From positions 4,996-68,995 of the forward strand of contig DASRDU010000148.1 in assembly GCA_035652435.1 (NCBI GenBank): a stretch of DNA of 64,000 nt, given 5' to 3'. This DNA comes from DASRDU01 sp035652435. GTDB lineage: Bacteria; Acidobacteriota; Blastocatellia; RBC074. The translations under genes were made by a program, and so were the position numbers. Of this stretch, positions 52,816-62,125 are shown piece after piece. The notes under the pieces are model-generated. The model was not told where the DNA came from. It saw only the letters and a list, made by a program, of their open reading frames with translations, and did no database searches. Within the stretch, counting starts at the first letter, position 1. The number at the start of each line of letters is the position of its first letter.

Positions 52816-53946
52816 TCACCTGTTGCTCGCCGCGGCCTTCGGCGAGTAATAGCCCCGGCGGTGACGAACGCGGAGGTCTTTGATGTTGCGCTTGGGCAGC
52901 CGCAATTCGATCTTGTGAAAACTGCCATCGGCGGAGATGGTTTCAGGCTCGTAGGCGATCAGATACTGCTGCCGCAGATCGGCCTCGAGCTGGGCGAAGG
53001 CGCGATCAAGGTCGCCCGGCCCCTTGGGGAAGTAAGCGCGACCGCCGGTCTCCTCGCAGAGCTTTTTCAGCTTGCCCTCATCCACCCCGTCAAACCCCGG
53101 ATCGCCGATCCCGATGGCGTAAATGGACGCCTCGGCGCGCAACGCTTCGTTGATGGCGTCCGCGATCTTCATCCGGCTCGTGGTGTCAACGCCGTCCGTC
53201 AGCAGGATGATCGTTTTGCGCCCGGCCTCTCCGGCCAGCAGGTCGCCGGCTGTGGCGACGACGGCGTCATAGAGCGAAGTCCCGCCCTGCCGCGATCCGC
53301 CATTGATTGGCGGAGTCGGGCCGCCGTAAATGCCGATACGCGGCGGTTCGACGTACGCCACGTCCTCAAGCGCCTTGCGCAGCCGCGGCAGGCTCGAAGT
53401 CAGCCCCTGCATGAGCGTCGGCTCGCCCTCAAACTTCACAATCGCCGCCGTGTCCTTCCCCGCACGGATGACCGAGCTGAAGAACCGCTGCCCCGTCTCC
53501 TTGAGGACGGGCAGCACATACTTTTCGCTGCCGCTCACGTCCACGAGCAGGGCCATCGTCAGCGGCAGGTCGGTCTCCTTCTTGAAGGTGAAAATCTGCT
53601 GCGGCTTGCCGTCTTCGAGGATGACGACATCCTCCTTCGTCAGGTCGTTGATGTAGCGGTTCTGCTTGTCGGAGACGCTGAATAACACGTTGACCAGCTG
53701 CGTGCCGACGCGAATTTGCCCTTCGTCTTCGGCGGGCGCCTTCTGTTTCTGCTGATCGGTAGCAGGCTTCTTGTCCTGCGGCTTCTGCTGAGCAGATTTG
53801 GGCGGTTGCTGCTTATCCTGCTGCGCGTGGGCTTTGCCCGACGAGGCGAAAACCAGCGCCAGCAGAAAGGAAGGAACCAGTGCGGCGACGAGCGACCTCA
53901 TCGTGCGCCCGTTCCGTTCACTCAGAGATTTTTTTTCAGACTTCAT
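52816..53946 (-). CDS. VWFA-related acidobacterial-type secreted protein
   Basis: 376 aa from MKSEKKSLSERNG (53946), with AAAGGG ahead. Signal peptide LVAALVPSFLLALVFASSGKAHA. A Gln/Lys/Pro-rich linker to about residue 75 is followed by VRVGTQLVNVLFSVSDKQNRYINDLTKEDVVILEDG and a VWA domain with MIDAS DVSGS (D-x-S-x-S) and later LLTDGVDTTSRM. The C-terminus RHRRGYYSPK is the family's usual tail. Function unknown; VWA domains bind partner proteins metal-dependently. It follows a second paralogue at 54001 by 54 bp, in the same direction. Confidence 0.92.
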   Translation of the reverse strand: MKSEKKSLSERNGRTMRSLVAALVPSFLLALVFASSGKAHAQQDKQQPPKSAQQKPQDKKPATDQQKQKAPAEDEGQIRVGTQLVNVLFSVSDKQNRYINDLTKEDVVILEDGKPQQIFTFKKETDLPLTMALLVDVSGSEKYVLPVLKETGQRFFSSVIRAGKDTAAIVKFEGEPTLMQGLTSSLPRLRKALEDVAYVEPPRIGIYGGPTPPINGGSRQGGTSLYDAVVATAGDLLAGEAGRKTIILLTDGVDTTSRMKIADAINEALRAEASIYAIGIGDPGFDGVDEGKLKKLCEETGGRAYFPKGPGDLDRAFAQLEADLRQQYLIAYEPETISADGSFHKIELRLPKRNIKDLRVRHRRGYYSPKAAASNR

Positions 53947-54000
53947 ATGCCCTTTCAAAACTTCAGCGGGCCGGAAAAACCGGGGGCAACGATCACTGCC

Positions 54001-55047
54001 TTACTTCAACCCCGCACGCACGGTGGAGCGCACGGCAGTGTAACCGTCCTTGGTGCGAATCTTCAGATCCTTGCGCCCGGGTAAACGCACTTCGATCTTG
54101 CGGAATTTGCCGTCAAAATTTTCATTGCTTGGTTCATAAACCGCGATGTACTGGCTGCGCAGTTCGGTCGCGATGGCCGAGAAACTTCTTTCCAGCTCCA
54201 GCACGTTGCCGGTGAAAAACGCCCGCCCGCCCGTGTCCTCGGCCAGCCGTTTGAGAACCTTGTCTTCCTTGCTGTCAACCTGCCCGGCCTGCACGCCGAA
54301 AAAGCCCCCGGCCTTGGTGCTGATGATGAAGACCGTCGTTTCGGAGCGCTGCGCCAGTTCTATGGCCTCCTTGAGAGTGCGGTCGCTGGCGGTGTCTTCG
54401 CCGTCGGTGATGACGACCATCGCACGGCGGCGGCCCGGGCTGGCAAACATCTTCTCTTCACAGACGCGATAGACCGCGTCGTAGAGCCGCGTCTCACCCT
54501 GAGCCTTGACTTTGTTAATTGCCTGCGAGAGCAGATCGAGCCGGTTGGTGAAATCCTGGTGCAATTCGACTTCGGAATCGAAGGAGATGAACAGCGCGCG
54601 GTCATTGCGCGACTTGAGTACCGTCTCAATGAAGGAGATCGCCGCTTCCTTTTCAAATTTAAGCTTCGGCTTGACGCTGTTGGAGGTGTCCATCAGCACG
54701 GCAATGTCGAGCGGCAGCGGACTGATTTTGAAGGACTCGATCTTCTGTTTGACCTTGTCCTCGTAAATCTCAATGTCTTCCTGCTTCAGGTTGGTCACAA
54801 ACCTGTTCGTATCTTTATCAATGGCGGTGATCGGGAGACGCACGTTGGTAGTGACGATTGGACCCTGCTGCGGGTCCTGGGTTTCAGGTAAAGTCTGTTC
54901 TTTCTTTTGCGGTTGCGGCGTTTTATTCGCTGGCGATGGTGGCGATTGTTTTGGTTGCTGCGGCGGCTGTGCCTGCGCAATGACAAGACCACAGATGCCG
55001 ACCATAACAAGCATCAGGCAAAGACTCAGCCAGTAACGATTTTTCAT
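54001..55047 (-). CDS. VWFA-related acidobacterial-type secreted protein
   Basis: 348 aa. Signal peptide YWLSLCLMLVMVGICGLVIAQAQ. Gln/Pro/Lys-rich linker, then TTNVRLPITAIDKDTNRFVTNLKQEDIEIYEDKVKQKIESF and a VWA domain with MIDAS DTSNS and VITDGEDTASDRTL. The C-terminus has YTAVRSTVRAGLK instead of the RxGYY tail of its two relatives. Start ATG 55047 with GGAGGAG eleven bases ahead. Tandem with the 52816 paralogue, probably co-transcribed and duplicated. Confidence 0.92.
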   Translation of the reverse strand: MKNRYWLSLCLMLVMVGICGLVIAQAQPPQQPKQSPPSPANKTPQPQKKEQTLPETQDPQQGPIVTTNVRLPITAIDKDTNRFVTNLKQEDIEIYEDKVKQKIESFKISPLPLDIAVLMDTSNSVKPKLKFEKEAAISFIETVLKSRNDRALFISFDSEVELHQDFTNRLDLLSQAINKVKAQGETRLYDAVYRVCEEKMFASPGRRRAMVVITDGEDTASDRTLKEAIELAQRSETTVFIISTKAGGFFGVQAGQVDSKEDKVLKRLAEDTGGRAFFTGNVLELERSFSAIATELRSQYIAVYEPSNENFDGKFRKIEVRLPGRKDLKIRTKDGYTAVRSTVRAGLK

Positions 55048-55186
55048 GAATGATTCAACTCCTCCGAAGGCGACCCATCAGAAGCGTGGAAGAGACTGCT
55101 TCAGATGAATCAGGGATGACATTGGATGCACGGGAATTATAGTTTGCAGGCTGGCGGGCAGTAAAGCGGCAGGTCAAAACAACAAT

Positions 55187-55218
55187 AGCCGGGGCAGGAT
55201 CACGGGCCTGCCCCGGCT
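55187..55218. terminator. Hairpin between the pilin and VWA genes
   Basis: Perfect 12-bp stem AGCCGGGGCAGG / CCTGCCCCGGCT with an eight-base loop. It follows the pilin-like stop (55277) by about 60 bp. On the minus strand it is followed by ATTGTTGTTTTG and on the plus strand by CGGTTTTCTTC, so it could work in either direction. Confidence 0.65.
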
Positions 55219-55276
55219 CGGTTTTCTTCTCGTCTCAGTCCGGTCTCATATTGCGGGAGATCCGGCTCAGAAAATT

Positions 55277-55780
55277 TTAGCTCTTCGGCTTCTCAGGAGT
55301 GCTGCTCTTGGCATCATCCTGTTGAGAGTGAGGCGTGCCTTCACCATAAGGCAATGGGGTTTTGGTCTTGGATCTGCGGGCAAAGACCGTGCCATCCTCA
55401 GTGACATTGAAGTCACGGTAAGCAGAACCATCATCCTGCCGAGTGGCCTGAACACAGAAGGTACTCTTCGGCTCCGGGATTCCATCCGTGTAGATGTACT
55501 GATTGACGGCAGTGCCAGCGGCAAATGACCTGTCAATCAGCTTCTCGTCAGCCAGTTCCTGCAATTTGGCAAACCGGCCATGCTGTGAACTGAACGTGGC
55601 CTGAGCGCCGTGAATAGTTCTGAGTGACTCAATGGCAGCGGTTTCACGACCTAACTTAATATTCTCCATCAGCCTCGGAAGTGCGATGGCGGCAATAATT
55701 CCGATGATCGCGACCACGATCATCAGTTCGACCAGTGAAAAGCCTTTCTGCAGGCGGCGATAGAACGGTCTGGAATTCAT
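55277..55780 (-). CDS. Type IV pilin-like / pseudopilin protein
   Basis: 167 aa. A class III prepilin leader ends in LQKG before FSLVELMIVVAIIGIIAAIALP, with the invariant Glu at +5 of the mature chain. The N-terminal helix is followed by a globular domain with KLGRETAAIESLRTIHGAQATF and TFCVQATRQDDGSAYRDF. The last 30 residues are polar and low-complexity (KTKTPLPYGEGTPHSQQD). It would be processed by PilD and assembled in a pilus or a type II secretion pseudopilus. No pilus machinery is adjacent, so it is an orphan here. Confidence 0.9.
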   Translation of the reverse strand: MNSRPFYRRLQKGFSLVELMIVVAIIGIIAAIALPRLMENIKLGRETAAIESLRTIHGAQATFSSQHGRFAKLQELADEKLIDRSFAAGTAVNQYIYTDGIPEPKSTFCVQATRQDDGSAYRDFNVTEDGTVFARRSKTKTPLPYGEGTPHSQQDDAKSSTPEKPKS

Positions 55781-55930
55781 AGGACAAAATCTCCTCTGGC
55801 GGTTTGGAACTTTGACAACCTGTTAGAACGTCGGACTCCCTGGATGGTTCCAATATTACTACACTAACAATCGGGCCGGAATCCGGGGGCTTTTTTCGGG
55901 TGTCTGAGATTTGAAATGGCTCTGACAAAT

Positions 55931-56611
55931 TTACCCGCACTGCTGCCGGGTGTAACTCCGCAGCGCCTGAGTCAGCACGACGAATGAAATCGCGAGCCAC
56001 AGGACGGCCCAGAAGACGGCCGGGATGCCGGTCGCTCTTTGCATATTGAGCGCATCGCTCGGCCTGTTGGAAACGGCGGAGATGAAAAACAGGGTATTGA
56101 GGTCATAAAGCGCGTTCAGGCAGCATTGCACGGCGAGGAAGCTGAGCAGGAAATGTGCAATCCGCGCGGTCGCGGCCACCGCCACAAAAACCAGCGCGAC
56201 CGTCAGCCCGATCCCGACCATCAGGCCGAAGAGCCCTCTCACGTACAAAGCCGTCAGCGCCATGACCCCCGCCGCCGTCAACGCCAGCACGCCTTTCGCC
56301 CGCGCCCCCTGCCGGCACAGCACCAGCAGGCTGGCGCCGTAAGAGGTGCTGGCGAGGTACCCGGCGCTCGAAATCAGCAGCCCCATCCCGCCCCGCGTGT
56401 AAGTTTCACCACTGCCGTCCAGATGCAGATTGATCTCCGTGACCGAGCCGAAAGTCAGCAGCGCCGCCAGCGCATGCCCGCCCTCGTGGATGAAAGTGAC
56501 GAACAGCCGGAACGGATAGACGAGGAGCCAGGCAAACGGGATGAAGTAAAGCACGACCGTCAGCGCCGAGGCCGCCACGAGAAATTTCAGGGAGTCTTTG
56601 TCTTTCGCCAT
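55931..56611 (-). CDS. M50-like membrane metallopeptidase
   Basis: 226 aa. The HEGGH motif (FIHEGGHALAALLTFG) at residues about 42-46 lies in a membrane segment, as in PF13398-type M50B-like proteins. About five to six membrane spans follow (GLLISSAGYLASTSYGASLLVL, GVLALTAAGVMALTALYVRG, VGIGLTVALVFVAVAAT, FLLSFLAVQCCLNALYDL, VFWAVLWLAISFVVLTQAL). LYDLNTL supplies a possible third zinc ligand Asp. Substrate unknown; relatives cut membrane or periplasmic regulators. Single gene. Confidence 0.88.
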   Translation of the reverse strand: MAKDKDSLKFLVAASALTVVLYFIPFAWLLVYPFRLFVTFIHEGGHALAALLTFGSVTEINLHLDGSGETYTRGGMGLLISSAGYLASTSYGASLLVLCRQGARAKGVLALTAAGVMALTALYVRGLFGLMVGIGLTVALVFVAVAATARIAHFLLSFLAVQCCLNALYDLNTLFFISAVSNRPSDALNMQRATGIPAVFWAVLWLAISFVVLTQALRSYTRQQCG

Positions 56612-56860
56612 GACTTCAGATACGAACGATGGCAGGCCCCGTGTTCAATCGAAAACCTTCCGGTCGTCGGGAAAACCCGACACCGCTTTCACATCTCAAC
56701 AGCTATCACAATCTCCGAAGATCGGAAAGAAGTCCAGCGCCTGGCAGCACTTCCCGCGAGGAAGGCCTGAACCCGCCCCGGTGGCATAAGGCTTGTAATC
56801 ATCATCACGCGACGGCAGGCCCCCTTGCCGAGTAAGCTTTTGATTGTGGAGGTAGCAGTA

Positions 56861-57499
56861 ATGTCTCCGAACCTGATTACGCTCGTCCGAATGTGTCTGG
56901 CTTTTGTTTCAGTCGCACTGTTCCGGCACGGGGTCTATCCGAGCCTGACGGCGCTCGCGTTGCTGGTCGTGGCAATCTGGCTGGACGCGGTTGACGGGTA
57001 TGTGGCGCGGCGGTGGGGTTACACGAGCGATGCCGGGGCGGCTTTTGATATTGCGGCCGACCGCGTGGTCGAAAACGTATTCTGGATTTTCTTCGCCGCG
57101 GCGGGGCTGATCTCGTTCTGGATTCCGATGACCGTGATCGCGCGCGGGTGCCTGACGGATTTCCTGCGGGGGATTGCTTTCACCCGGGGGCAGACGGCTT
57201 TCGGCGAGAAGACGATGATGCGGACGTGGTGGGGCAGGCTGCTCACCGGTTCGCGCGCGAGCCGCGCCGCTTACGGCATCGTCAAATGTGCGGCATTCTT
57301 CGCGCTCGGCGCGCGGCTCGTGCTGGATGAAGCCCCGGCGTGGCGGGCGTTGCTCGCCACCGGGATCGTCAACGGGTTGCAGATCGGCGCGCTCGGGCTC
57401 GCGATTGCCGCAGTTGTCTTCTGCGTCGCGCGGGGCGTGCCGGTCATCATCGAGGGGCTGAGGTTCTTCCGCAAAAGCCCGGCCCTCTCCACTCATTGA
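56861..57499 (+). CDS. CDP-alcohol phosphatidyltransferase
   Basis: 212 aa from MSPNLITLVRMCLAFVSVAL (56861), behind GGAGG at eight-base spacing; the ORF to 56825 is an artefact. The family motif D-x2-D-G-x2-A-R-x8-G-x3-D-x3-D is complete (DAVDGYVARR, then G-AAF-D-IAA-D, at about residues 41-67). Membrane enzyme that transfers a phospho-alcohol from a CDP-linked donor, such as phosphatidylglycerophosphate or phosphatidylinositol-type synthases. The acceptor cannot be told. The next gene, 8 bp later, is a HAD-IB phosphatase, which could remove the phosphate from a phosphatidyl-alcohol-phosphate product. Confidence 0.92.
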   Translation: MSPNLITLVRMCLAFVSVALFRHGVYPSLTALALLVVAIWLDAVDGYVARRWGYTSDAGAAFDIAADRVVENVFWIFFAAAGLISFWIPMTVIARGCLTDFLRGIAFTRGQTAFGEKTMMRTWWGRLLTGSRASRAAYGIVKCAAFFALGARLVLDEAPAWRALLATGIVNGLQIGALGLAIAAVVFCVARGVPVIIEGLRFFRKSPALSTH

Positions 57500-57507
57500 A
57501 AAGAAGC

Positions 57508-58173
57508 ATGGCTCACAAAAACATTGCCGCAGTCTTTGACGCGGACGGCACATTGATCGCCGGGGATTCGCTCGAACGGATCTTTTTCAGGTATCTGTGG
57601 CGTTACGGTGAAATCGGCCTGTGCGAAATGGCGCGGCTGGCCGGCGGGGCGATGTGTGCGCTCCTCGCCGGGCGCGCGGCGATGGCCGACAACAAAGCTT
57701 ACCTGCGCGGGCAGGACGCTCGTCGCCTGAGGAAACTGGCGCGCGACTGCTTCGAGCAGGAGATCGCGCGACGGCTGCTGCCCGGCGCCGTCGCACGACT
57801 GCGCTGGCATCAGAGTGCGGGCCACGAGGTGATTCTGCTCTCCGGCACTCTCGACGTGCTGCTCGAACCGCTGGCCGAATACCTGGGCGTGGACATGCGC
57901 ATCGGCACGGCAGTCGAAGTGTCCGATCAGCGCCTGACCGGGAGAATCGCGAGCGCCCGCCCGTTCGGGATGACCAAGCTCACCTGCCTGATGCAGATGA
58001 TCAGGAGCCGGAATTCAGACAGTTTCGATCTGGCGCGATCTTTCGCCTACGCCGACACCTATGCTGATCGCTTCGTGATGTCCGCGGTGGGGCACCCGGT
58101 CGCAGCCAATCCGGATCGCCGCCTGCGGCACGTGGCTGAAAAGTGCGGGTGGATGATCGAACAATTCGTATAG
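57508..58173 (+). CDS. HAD-IB family phosphatase (SerB/CicA-like)
   Basis: 221 aa from MAHKNIAAVFDADGTLIAGD (57508); a longer ORF beginning at 57340 starts inside the preceding gene. HAD motif I DADGT (D-x-D-G-T) at residues 10-14, motif II ILLSGTLDVL (Ser), motif III Lys in GMTKLTCL, and motif IV YADTYADRFVMSAVGHPVAANPDR (D-x3-D). Subfamily IB. Together with the CDP-alcohol phosphatidyltransferase this could form a two-step phospholipid head-group pathway, for instance PGP to PG; that is inferred from order only. Confidence 0.9.
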   Translation: MAHKNIAAVFDADGTLIAGDSLERIFFRYLWRYGEIGLCEMARLAGGAMCALLAGRAAMADNKAYLRGQDARRLRKLARDCFEQEIARRLLPGAVARLRWHQSAGHEVILLSGTLDVLLEPLAEYLGVDMRIGTAVEVSDQRLTGRIASARPFGMTKLTCLMQMIRSRNSDSFDLARSFAYADTYADRFVMSAVGHPVAANPDRRLRHVAEKCGWMIEQFV

Positions 58174-58228
58174 CCGGAGCAGGCCGCGAATGTGTTTACG
58201 AATAACTGCCCATTTACCGGGAACGAGT

Positions 58229-59005
58229 ATGAGACGAATATTCGGTCTCCTATTGATAATAGTCGCCACAGCACCTGAGATTTCTGCTCAATTCAGCTTT
58301 CCCCACAAGTCAGAAGCGCAGATCGCGCGGATGACGCCCAAACAGCACGTAGAGGAGTTTTGCAGGGAGCATGCGCGCCACGTGTTCCCGTTTCACAATA
58401 CATATGACGAAACTCTGGAAGAGTATCTGCGCAAGGATGGCCCCAGGGCGTTTCCGCAAGTGATCCGGGAAATAGAAGCTTATGACCCGACCAGACGCAC
58501 AGGTGCAAGCGAGGAGAAGTTCAGGCGCTATGAAGGGGCGGTATTTATCCTTTCACATTTCGATTGTCGTGTATTTCGAGTGCGAGCATTCGGGGATGGG
58601 CGAAGGGCGATAGATGCCCTGAAATTACTGAGTGAAAAACTGCGCATCGCGCACTCGAATAGTAAGGAAGATGATGAATATGAGATGAAGCGACGTTATG
58701 AACTGCACCTGTCATATATCGAGGCACTGGAAGGAATTTCCATAGCCGACGAAGCTATTCGGGACACGCTGAAACTCAAATATGACATTCGTCTGTCGGA
58801 CGACGATCTGTTGAATTTCATCAACTATCTGATTTCACGAAACCCATATTACCCCGGCTGGAGTGAAAGTAAGATGCACAAGGAAAACTACAGAGATGAT
58901 CGAAGCAAATGGCTTCGCATATTTAAGACTCCGGAACCCTTCCTTCAAGCATACTTGGAATATAAAGCAAAGAAACCAGAACCAGGTCGGCCGCGGCAGG
59001 AGTAG
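58229..59005 (+). CDS. Secreted protein of unknown function
   Basis: 258 aa from MRRIFGLLLIIVATAPEIS (58229), which begins with a signal peptide; the ORF to 58190 lies outside it. The mature protein is helical and charged (TPKQHVEEFCREHARHVFPFHNTYDETLEEYLRK, EYEMKRRYELHLSYIEALEG). It has a C-terminal tail rich in Lys/Arg. No motif recognised. Codons are clearly more AT-rich than in the neighbouring genes, which may point to later acquisition. It stands between the phosphatase and the PAP2 gene. Confidence 0.75.
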   Translation: MRRIFGLLLIIVATAPEISAQFSFPHKSEAQIARMTPKQHVEEFCREHARHVFPFHNTYDETLEEYLRKDGPRAFPQVIREIEAYDPTRRTGASEEKFRRYEGAVFILSHFDCRVFRVRAFGDGRRAIDALKLLSEKLRIAHSNSKEDDEYEMKRRYELHLSYIEALEGISIADEAIRDTLKLKYDIRLSDDDLLNFINYLISRNPYYPGWSESKMHKENYRDDRSKWLRIFKTPEPFLQAYLEYKAKKPEPGRPRQE

Positions 59006-59091
59006 ATGAGTTCGATTATCGCCCGGCAAATGCGACTTCCCATCAGTATGTCGGCAGCAAAGTCAGCAATAATTTCTTCATTCTTTCACCG

Positions 59092-60075
59092 ATGAGATCA
59101 ACCGAGCATCAGAAGGTACACACAACCCTTCAGCCAAAACAGATTCAATTCATTGAGCAGTCGAAATCACGGCATCTGAGCGATCTGTCAGCGAGGCTGC
59201 TTCAGTCGCTGAATATCGCCGACCGCCTCACGCTGGCGTATCTGCTTTTCACAAGCGTGCTGACGATTGTCTGCCGGAATCAAATCACGCAGGCAACAAA
59301 TCTGCTGCTTATTCATGGCGGCCTGATCTGTCTGATCGTGATGCTCGCCTGCCGGAGAGCGCGCGGGCCGCAAACCTTGAGCGTCCTCAGCCACTGGTAT
59401 CCGCTGCTCCTCTCCGGTTTCTTCTTCGAGGAGATCGGCCGGCTCGTGCATGCACTCTTCCCCGGCTGGTTCGATCACATCCTGATTGCGGCGGACCGCG
59501 CGCTTTTCGGTGCAGACCCGACGGTGTGGGCCGAGCAGTTCAGCAGCTACTGGCTGACGGAATACCTGCAACTGGCTTACACCGCCTACCTGGCGCTGAT
59601 TCCGGCCTTCGGCGCGTACTTGTGGCTGCGCGGGCGGCGCGAGCAGTTCGCGGTCTTCGTGGCCTCGATCTGCGTGGCTTACTACCTGAACTACCTGATC
59701 TTCATTTTCTTTCCCATCGAAGGGCCGTATCACACGCTCGCGCATTTGCAGAGGGTGGAACTCGTTGGCGGCCCGTTCACGGCGTTCATCAACCTGATCG
59801 AGAAACATGGGCGCGTGCATGGCGGCGCGTTCCCGAGCAATCACGTGGCGGGGTCAATGGTCGTTCTGTTTTCCGCTTTTCATTTTTCGCGCCGGCTGGG
59901 TTACGCGCTGACGCCGCTGGTTCTGAGCATCTGCGCGGCGACGATCTACGGTCGTTATCACTACGCGGTTGACGTAATGGCGGGGACGGTGATGGCGGGA
60001 GGCGGATGCCTGTTGATCCACGAGTGGGAGAAGAGGAGACGCCGCGATAGGGAGACAGGGGGAGTAATTCAGTGA
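59092..60075 (+). CDS. PAP2 superfamily enzyme, inositolphosphotransferase-like
   Basis: 327 aa. A 45-residue polar N-terminus is followed by six membrane segments (LTLAYLLFTSVLTIV, NLLLIHGGLICLIVMLA, QLAYTAYLALIPAFGAYLWL, FAVFVASICVAYYLNYLIFIFF, VAGSMVVLFSAF, YALTPLVLSICAATIYG). The PAP2 motifs are FFPIEGPYH (motif 1 variant, lacking the K-x6-RP), GGAFPSNHVAG (PSxH) and YGRYHYAVDV (R-x-H-x3-D). The fold matches inositolphosphorylceramide-synthase-type and dolichol-phosphate phosphatases. It probably acts on lipid phosphate or head-group exchange. Part of a lipid-enzyme group with the CDP-alcohol transferase, HAD phosphatase and PlsC. Confidence 0.9.
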   Translation: MRSTEHQKVHTTLQPKQIQFIEQSKSRHLSDLSARLLQSLNIADRLTLAYLLFTSVLTIVCRNQITQATNLLLIHGGLICLIVMLACRRARGPQTLSVLSHWYPLLLSGFFFEEIGRLVHALFPGWFDHILIAADRALFGADPTVWAEQFSSYWLTEYLQLAYTAYLALIPAFGAYLWLRGRREQFAVFVASICVAYYLNYLIFIFFPIEGPYHTLAHLQRVELVGGPFTAFINLIEKHGRVHGGAFPSNHVAGSMVVLFSAFHFSRRLGYALTPLVLSICAATIYGRYHYAVDVMAGTVMAGGGCLLIHEWEKRRRRDRETGGVIQ

Positions 60076-60112
60076 ATCCCGTGCCGTCGCAAACACTCTT
60101 CGGCCCGCTTTT

Positions 60113-61948
60113 CTACGGCTGTGTCAGCAGGTGCATCAGCAGTTCCACGTCAATCGGTTTTGACGCGATTCCCTTGAGCGCAATCTCATGACGCGGGTCG
60201 AGTTTGAGCGCCTGGCGGTAAACTGCCTCCGCGCGCCGCGCCATCCCGAGTTTCGAGTAGAGCATCCCGAGCAGCGCGTGATGGGACGGATCCTGCGGGG
60301 CGAGCCTGATCGCCTGAAGGTAATGCTGCTCGGCCTCCTTGCAGACCTTTGAATTGTTGCCCTGCGTGTTACTGGAAAGCGCCAGCGCCAGGGCTGAATG
60401 GTACGCGGCCTTGTCCGGGTTGAGCTGGACGGCCCTCCTCAGCAGTCCCGCGGCATCATTGTATTTCCTCGACATCAGGCTGAGCAGACCGTCGCGGTAT
60501 GAGGCCTCTGCCATATTCTCAAGTGCTTCCTGTGACAAATTATCGGAGGGCAGAATTTCCTGCCCGGCAGGGGCTGACGCTGAGGTCTGACTGGGCGCCG
60601 ATGATCGCCCCCGGACGGCCCGCGGATTCCGCTGCCATTCATCCTGCACCCGGTTCCAGGCGGCAGTGACCGCCTGAAAAATCTCCTCGACCTCTTCACG
60701 CAGCTCTTTCGATGACTGGCGGAACTTGTCCGGGTGAAAATGCCGCAGCAGTTCGTGGTACGCCGCCTTGAAGTGGCTGAGGTCTGCGTTCCGCTCAACC
60801 CCGAAGATCGTGTATGGATCATCCGATCCGACGCGCGCGCGGAGTCGTTCGACCTCACGACGCTGCTCTTCTTCCCAAGCCTTCCCCGGCTCTGCGTTCT
60901 TCGCCGCCTGAGCAGCATCAACCACTGAATCAGGCATCGCCATCTGCGACCCGGCTGGCTGATCGGCGACTTTCGACGGCGGTTGTGACTCGACGGCCGC
61001 CCCCGGCAAATCCGCGACCAGATCCTCTTCCGGATCCAGTGAAATCTCGATGGCTTCCGGAACCACGGTCACGTTGAGTGGCGGCTGCGGTAATGTCACC
61101 ACGACTTCCGGCGTTATGGTGGCCTTCACTATCGGTCTCTCGGTCGGCGGCGATGGCGGCGCGGAAACGTTACCAGGCACTTTGGCCGCCGGCACAGTCT
61201 CTTCGGCCTGCGCCGGCATCCAGGTCAGGAACCCGGCCGAAAGCAGCCCGTACAAGGCGCGGATCGTATCAGCCGCCGGCTGCTGACTGAAAACCAAGAT
61301 CGAAAGCAGGTCGGTCGGCTCGGTCACCTGACCGAGCAGGCTCTGCTCGAGCGGCCTGAGTGAAGCCTGCTGCAGGCGCAGCAACGGATCGGAAGAAGGC
61401 GCAATCAGGCGATTGAGATCGCCCATCCCGCGCCGCACGACGCTGAGATCGCGAACCCGGCCCACGCCTTCGAGGATGATGTCGGCCATCGAAAGCCTCA
61501 GTTTCAAGTCGGCCGGCACATTGGTGGTCGTGCGTTCGGTGAACTCGAAATCGCCCTTGGTCCATTCAAAGAGCGAATAGATCATCGAAAGGACCTGCTC
61601 GTGGACGGCCTTGGTCAGCTGGTCTTCGTTAATGATCCCCATCTCGACCAGCATCTGCCCGAACCTGCGCCCGCGCGGGACCATCGTGTTGATCATGTCG
61701 AAGACCGTCTGATTGATGTCCCCGCGCCGCAGCAGAAACGCGCCCAGCCGGTCGCCCTTGCGATTCGAGGCGGCAAAGACGGCCAGCCCCATTTCGAAGT
61801 ATACCCGCCGCCGGATGACATCTTTCACGACCAGCAGTTCCCCAGTGCGCCGCTCGGTGTAAATCCGGCGCATCACCTCGGGCAGGCTATGTGTTTGCAA
61901 CGACCCGCGAATTTCCAGCGGCGCTTCTTTTCTTGTTTCCATCTTCAT
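60113..61948 (-). CDS. DUF4388 - DnaJ - TPR multidomain protein
   Basis: 611 aa. Residues about 12-230 are a DUF4388-type domain (GSLQTHSLPEVMRRIYTERRTGELLVV, FGQMLVEMGIINEDQLTKAV, FEWTKGDFEF), often found in regulatory proteins of delta-proteobacteria and acidobacteria. A Pro/Val/Ala-rich linker spans about 245-370. A J domain at about 374-440 has HPD (LLRHFHPDKFRQ), so it can stimulate an Hsp70 partner. The C-terminal 120 residues are TPRs (AVQLNPDKAAYHSALALAL, QAIRLAPQDPSHHALLG, QALKLDPRHEIALKG). No signal peptide, so cytosolic. It may be a scaffold linking a sensory input to Hsp70. Confidence 0.88.
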   Translation of the reverse strand: MKMETRKEAPLEIRGSLQTHSLPEVMRRIYTERRTGELLVVKDVIRRRVYFEMGLAVFAASNRKGDRLGAFLLRRGDINQTVFDMINTMVPRGRRFGQMLVEMGIINEDQLTKAVHEQVLSMIYSLFEWTKGDFEFTERTTTNVPADLKLRLSMADIILEGVGRVRDLSVVRRGMGDLNRLIAPSSDPLLRLQQASLRPLEQSLLGQVTEPTDLLSILVFSQQPAADTIRALYGLLSAGFLTWMPAQAEETVPAAKVPGNVSAPPSPPTERPIVKATITPEVVVTLPQPPLNVTVVPEAIEISLDPEEDLVADLPGAAVESQPPSKVADQPAGSQMAMPDSVVDAAQAAKNAEPGKAWEEEQRREVERLRARVGSDDPYTIFGVERNADLSHFKAAYHELLRHFHPDKFRQSSKELREEVEEIFQAVTAAWNRVQDEWQRNPRAVRGRSSAPSQTSASAPAGQEILPSDNLSQEALENMAEASYRDGLLSLMSRKYNDAAGLLRRAVQLNPDKAAYHSALALALSSNTQGNNSKVCKEAEQHYLQAIRLAPQDPSHHALLGMLYSKLGMARRAEAVYRQALKLDPRHEIALKGIASKPIDVELLMHLLTQP

Positions 61949-62125
61949 CTTTCTTGAATCCTTCGGGTGAGCCCGACAGATTCCGGTGGCAGCGCCGATT
62001 GCGCGGCACTGCCGGGTTCAGGCACAATACGCATCCTTCGGCGAAATGAAAACCAGCCCTCCTGGGCGCCAAATGGGATTTCCAGCATCACCACGAAGCT
62101 CGCGACCTGATTCGGAGAAACGAGA

